Of a DNA stretch of 64,000 nt, positions 61,247-64,000 are shown in pieces (within the stretch, counting starts at the first letter, position 1; the number at the start of each line of letters is the position of its first letter). The stretch spans positions 3,844,501 through 3,908,500 of the forward strand of contig NZ_CP031834.1 of the NCBI RefSeq assembly GCF_003590645.1. The letters run 5' to 3'. Made by a program: the position numbers and the translations under genes. A model generated the notes under the pieces. It was not told the DNA's origin and did not search any database. It saw nothing but the letters and a program-made list of their open reading frames with translations. Source of the DNA: Mesorhizobium sp. DCY119. Lineage in GTDB: Bacteria > Pseudomonadota > Alphaproteobacteria > Rhizobiales > Rhizobiaceae.

Positions 61247-62236
61247 TTACTGGGCGAGATACTGGTTTGTATAGTAGGCTGAAGGTTCGAGAACCTCTGA
61301 CACGACCTTGAACTTCTTCAACGCGTCGAGCAGCGCCACCCAGTCGGCTTCGTTCGAGACCATCAGGTCCGGTCCGATTTCACCGAAAAGCGGAACCGTA
61401 TCCTTCCACTGCTGGGTTATGAATTTCTCGTCATAGGCCTTGGAATAGAGATCGAAGAAAGCCGCAACGCCCTCGTCGGGATGAGCAACAGCGTATTCGA
61501 TGCTCTTTTGGGTCGCGCGCAGAAACGCCTTCGCCAGATCCGGATTGGCCTTCAGCCAATCGTCATTGCCGGCAATCATGAAGATCGGTGTGTTGGGCAC
61601 GCCGTGCGCGGTGGCGGGAAGAAACTCGGCGCGCTGGCCGCCGGTGGTGGCCATGCCGGTGCCTTCCGCATTGGTGATGCCGGTAATCGCATCGACCTTT
61701 TTCTGGAGCAGAAGTGGCACGGTATCGTCGGTCGCCGCGACCGTGCTGACGTCATCGAGCGTCAGGCCGGCATCGGCGAGCATCATGGTCAGCTGCGCCT
61801 TGGTCCAGGCATCGTTGTAGATGCCGATCGTCTTGCCCTTGAGATCGGCAACAGCAAGAGGTGTCCCCTGCGGGCTCAGAATGCCCCAATTGTTGCCACG
61901 GCCATAGCGCGCGATCGCCGTTACGGGCGCCTGCTGCTCCTTGGCGAAGATTACGTCCATCACGGTCGTGAAGGCCACCTGCGCGCGACCGGTGCCCAGG
62001 AATTTCATCGTGTCGGCAACGGTCGGCGGCGTGACGATCTCAAGCTCGATGCCCTCTTCCGCGTAGAAGCCCTTCTTGCTTCCCAATATCCAGGGAACCC
62101 AGAAGCCATCGGGAACCGGCCATTCCTGAATGAAGGTTAGTTTGGTGAGGTTCTGTGCTGAGGAAGGTGATGGGGCGACTGCGAAAGCTGCCATGGCAGC
62201 CAACGCATAGCCGAAACTGCGGCGGGTGAGGTTCAT
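61247..62236 (-). CDS. NMT1/THI5-like ABC transporter binding protein (second system)
   Basis: A 329-residue periplasmic protein. MNLTRRSFGYALAAMAAFAV has a twin-arginine motif, followed by SSAQN. The mature part LTKLTFIQEWPVPDGFWVPWILGSKKGFYAEEGIELEIVTPP is the NMT1/THI5 pattern; GKTIGIYNDAWTKAQLTMMLADAGLTLDDV is a second conserved block. The start at 62236 has AAGGAT upstream; an in-frame start at 62311 would run into the operator region. It is the first gene of the five-gene importer operon. Confidence 0.88.
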   Translation of the reverse strand: MNLTRRSFGYALAAMAAFAVAPSPSSAQNLTKLTFIQEWPVPDGFWVPWILGSKKGFYAEEGIELEIVTPPTVADTMKFLGTGRAQVAFTTVMDVIFAKEQQAPVTAIARYGRGNNWGILSPQGTPLAVADLKGKTIGIYNDAWTKAQLTMMLADAGLTLDDVSTVAATDDTVPLLLQKKVDAITGITNAEGTGMATTGGQRAEFLPATAHGVPNTPIFMIAGNDDWLKANPDLAKAFLRATQKSIEYAVAHPDEGVAAFFDLYSKAYDEKFITQQWKDTVPLFGEIGPDLMVSNEADWVALLDALKKFKVVSEVLEPSAYYTNQYLAQ

Positions 62237-62281
62237 GTCGCGATCCTTTGCGCTTGTCCGGTCGGCAATATCTATGGCTTG

Positions 62282-62301
62282 ATATTGAACCGGTTCAATA
62301 T
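62282..62301. promoter_or_regulatory. Perfect 20-bp LacI-type palindrome (operator 1)
   Basis: The left arm ATATTGAACC and right arm GGTTCAATAT match perfectly with a central CpG. It is 46 bp before the binding-protein ATG, in the divergent gap. A second copy of its core is at 62375. Confidence 0.75.
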
Positions 62302-62374
62302 TGGTTGTCAACGTCGATAGAATGAATTATTTCTCCGTTGCATTCGTGACTGAAGTCGTTCAGAACTTACGAAT

Positions 62375-62386
62375 TGAACCGGTTCA
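62375..62386. promoter_or_regulatory. LacI-type palindrome (operator 2)
   Basis: TGAACCGGTTCA is a perfect 12-bp palindrome with the same core as operator 1, 89 bp away centre to centre. It is 60 bp before the GATase-like start. Two sites allow looping and joint control of both divergent units. Confidence 0.72.
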
Positions 62387-62445
62387 TTTTATCCCGCGCC
62401 CTGGAGATGCCAGCGCCGCGGTTGCGACGTAAGGGAGTATCCGTC

Positions 62446-63225
62446 TTGGCGAAATCCAACAAGAAAGTCTTGCTTGTCGGCGAGACATGGATGAGCTCTT
62501 CGACCCATTTCAAGGGCTTCGATCAGTTCGGCAGCGTTACCTTCCATTCAGGCGCCGAGCCTTTAATGAAGGCGTTGGAAGGCAGCCCCTTCGATCTTAC
62601 CCATATGCCTGCGCATGAGGCGGTGGAAAAGATGCCCTTCAATCTGGAGGGTCTCAACGCCTACGACGCGATTCTGCTTTCAGACATAGGCGCGAACTCG
62701 CTGCTCCTGCACCCCGATGTCTGGTTGCGCGGAACCACCGTTCCAAACCGGCTCCAGCTTCTCAAGCAATGGGCGCAGGCTGGCGGCGGCCTCGCCATGA
62801 TCGGCGGCTATTTCAGCTTCCAGGGCATTGACGGCAAGGCACGCTGGCACCGCACGCCGGTCGAGGACGTGCTGCCGGTGGAATGTCTGCCTTATGACGA
62901 TCGGCTGGAGATTCCCGAAGGGTTCGCCGCTGCGATCGACGCCAAGAGCAAGCATCCCGTCCTTCAGGGCCTGAATGGCGAGTGGCCGTTGCTGCTTGGC
63001 GCAAACGAAGTGCGCGCAAGGCAGCGCCCTGATGTCGAGGTGCTCGCCCGGCTTCCGGAAGCCCAGGGCGGTCATCCGCTGCTGGTAACCGGGGAGTACG
63101 GAAAAGGCAGGACGCTCGTCTGGACATCCGATGTCAGCCCGCACTGGCTGCCGGCTTCCTTCTCCGACTGGCCGGGTTATGCCACGCTCTGGCGCAACGC
63201 TCTTGGCTGGCTCACCAGGAGCTGA
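62446..63225 (+). CDS. Glutamine-amidotransferase-like fold protein without catalytic Cys
   Basis: A 259-residue protein that opens KKVLLVGETWMSSSTHFKGFD and has LLSDIGANSLLLHPDVWLRG and AGGGLAMIGGYFSFQGI. This is the pattern of the putative glutamine amidotransferase-like family. The elbow that would hold the nucleophile Cys reads GGYFSF, so classical amidotransferase activity is unlikely. It may be a structural or ligand-binding partner. The TTG at 62446 is preferred because GGGAG lies 8 bases upstream; an earlier in-frame TTG at 62374 lies inside operator 2. It is followed 29 bp later by a carbon-nitrogen hydrolase. Confidence 0.75.
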   Translation: MAKSNKKVLLVGETWMSSSTHFKGFDQFGSVTFHSGAEPLMKALEGSPFDLTHMPAHEAVEKMPFNLEGLNAYDAILLSDIGANSLLLHPDVWLRGTTVPNRLQLLKQWAQAGGGLAMIGGYFSFQGIDGKARWHRTPVEDVLPVECLPYDDRLEIPEGFAAAIDAKSKHPVLQGLNGEWPLLLGANEVRARQRPDVEVLARLPEAQGGHPLLVTGEYGKGRTLVWTSDVSPHWLPASFSDWPGYATLWRNALGWLTRS

Positions 63226-63254
63226 CCGGACAGACTGCAACACGGAGAAACACC

Positions 63255-64000
63255 ATGCCCAAGCAGGACGAGGAAGCAGCCGTCACCGTCGCCGTCATCC
63301 AGATGGAACCTCGTTTCGGGGAGACAGCGCACAACGTCGCGCGAACCGTCGCCTTCATGGAAGAAGCGGCTGACAAAGGCGCGCAACTCGTCGTCCTGCC
63401 GGAGCTTTGCAACACGGGCTATGTCTTTCGCAACCGGGCCGAAGCACGCTCGCTTGCGGAAGAGATTCCCGAAGGAGCGACGACGAAAGCCTGGATGGAG
63501 GCGGCTGCGCGGCTTGGCCTTCACATCGTCGCCGGCATCACCGAACGTTCCGGTGAAAATCTGTTCAATTCGGCCGTCATCATCGGACCGAATGGATTGA
63601 TTGGCCGCTATCGCAAGATGCATCTATGGGGCGACGAAGCGCTCTACTTCACACCGGGCGATCTCGGCTTTCCCGTGTTCGACACCCCCCTCGGACGCAT
63701 CGGCTGCCATATCTGCTACGATTGCTGGTTCCCCGAAAGCTTCCGCCTGGCCGCCCTGCAAGGAGCCGAGATCATGTGCGTGCCCACCAACTGGGTGCCG
63801 ATTCCCGGCCAGGACCCCAAGCGCGAGGCGATGGCGAACATCATCGTTATGGGCGCTGCCCATTCTAATTCCGTTTTCGTCGCCGCAGCCGACCGCGTCG
63901 GCACCGAACGCGGCCAGCCATTCATTGGCCAGAGCCTTGTCGTCAGCCACACCGGATGGCCGGTCGCCGGGCCGGCTAGCGCGGACAAGGAAGAAATCCT
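63255..64000 (+). CDS. Carbon-nitrogen hydrolase (nitrilase superfamily), C-terminus cut
   Basis: The first 248 residues are visible before the window ends. The catalytic triad is Glu50 in VLPELCNTGY, Lys121 in RYRKMHLWG and Cys154 in GCHICYDCWFPE. The pattern is closer to amidases and carbamoylases than to true nitrilases. A second Cys follows three residues after the nucleophile. It probably hydrolyses an amide or carbamoyl bond in a compound brought in by the divergent importer. GGAGAAA precedes the ATG. Confidence 0.92.
   Translation, partial: MPKQDEEAAVTVAVIQMEPRFGETAHNVARTVAFMEEAADKGAQLVVLPELCNTGYVFRNRAEARSLAEEIPEGATTKAWMEAAARLGLHIVAGITERSGENLFNSAVIIGPNGLIGRYRKMHLWGDEALYFTPGDLGFPVFDTPLGRIGCHICYDCWFPESFRLAALQGAEIMCVPTNWVPIPGQDPKREAMANIIVMGAAHSNSVFVAAADRVGTERGQPFIGQSLVVSHTGWPVAGPASADKEEI

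Noticed and set aside
1-64000. CRISPR arrays, insertion sequences, tRNA genes, integration sites
   Set aside because: I saw no regularly spaced repeats, transposase motifs or tRNA-like cloverleaf; short repeats found are operator-like.

Overview
The window looks like a chromosomal segment of an alphaproteobacterium of the order Hyphomicrobiales (rhizobial/Brucellaceae-Phyllobacteriaceae type). The reasons are the roughly 60% GC feel, the dense set of solute-binding ABC importers each with its own regulator, an HWE-family histidine kinase, and promoters that fit the alphaproteobacterial general-stress sigma factor EcfG. I saw no tRNA, rRNA, CRISPR array, transposase or phage gene. This is accessory metabolism rather than a mobile element.

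Layout. (1) 1-8993 is a stress and storage-sugar block: a left-truncated catalase, an HWE histidine kinase, a GT4 glycosyltransferase, a glycogen-debranching-type hydrolase, and OtsA/OtsB for trehalose. EcfG-type promoters sit before the catalase and before otsA. (2) 8994-17293 holds a decayed sugar-binding-protein fragment, a DUF1349-like protein, an amidohydrolase, and a ROK regulator followed by a ribose-type ABC importer and a convergent TIM-barrel-like protein. (3) 17431-32102 is the most interesting region. Five predicted exported hydrolases (two ceramidase-like paralogues, one alpha/beta hydrolase, two type-B carboxylesterases) lie beside a glucose/mannose-type ABC importer and an OmpR-type two-component system. 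A direct repeat, GTTAC-N5-GTTAC, stands about 115-140 bp upstream of three of the transcription units in the same relative orientation, so I infer one two-component regulon for extracellular ester/amide cleavage and sugar uptake.

(4) 32106-36728 has an RND efflux pump with its lipoprotein adaptor and a small Cys-rich exported protein. (5) 36749-41777 has an RpiR regulator facing a 5-formyl-THF cyclo-ligase paralogue and a thiamine-pyrimidine-type ABC importer whose permease is a fused double unit. (6) 41830-49327 is a spermidine/putrescine-type ABC importer operon with an amidinohydrolase-like enzyme and a creatinase-fold protein lacking metal ligands, under a LacI regulator; guanidino-compound use is the likeliest theme. 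(7) 49447-51897 has a GntR regulator, a hydroxyacid dehydrogenase and a class II aldolase. (8) 52145-57627 has a TetR/DoxX pair, a MarR-EmrB-EmrA efflux operon and a TauE/SafE exporter. (9) 57807-64000 is a second thiamine-pyrimidine/NitT-type importer with an intact M24 peptidase and a LacI regulator, divergent from a GATase-like protein and a carbon-nitrogen hydrolase that runs off the right edge. Two LacI-type palindromes lie between the two divergent units.

Functions come from motif recognition by eye. Substrates of the transporters and hydrolases are inferences.
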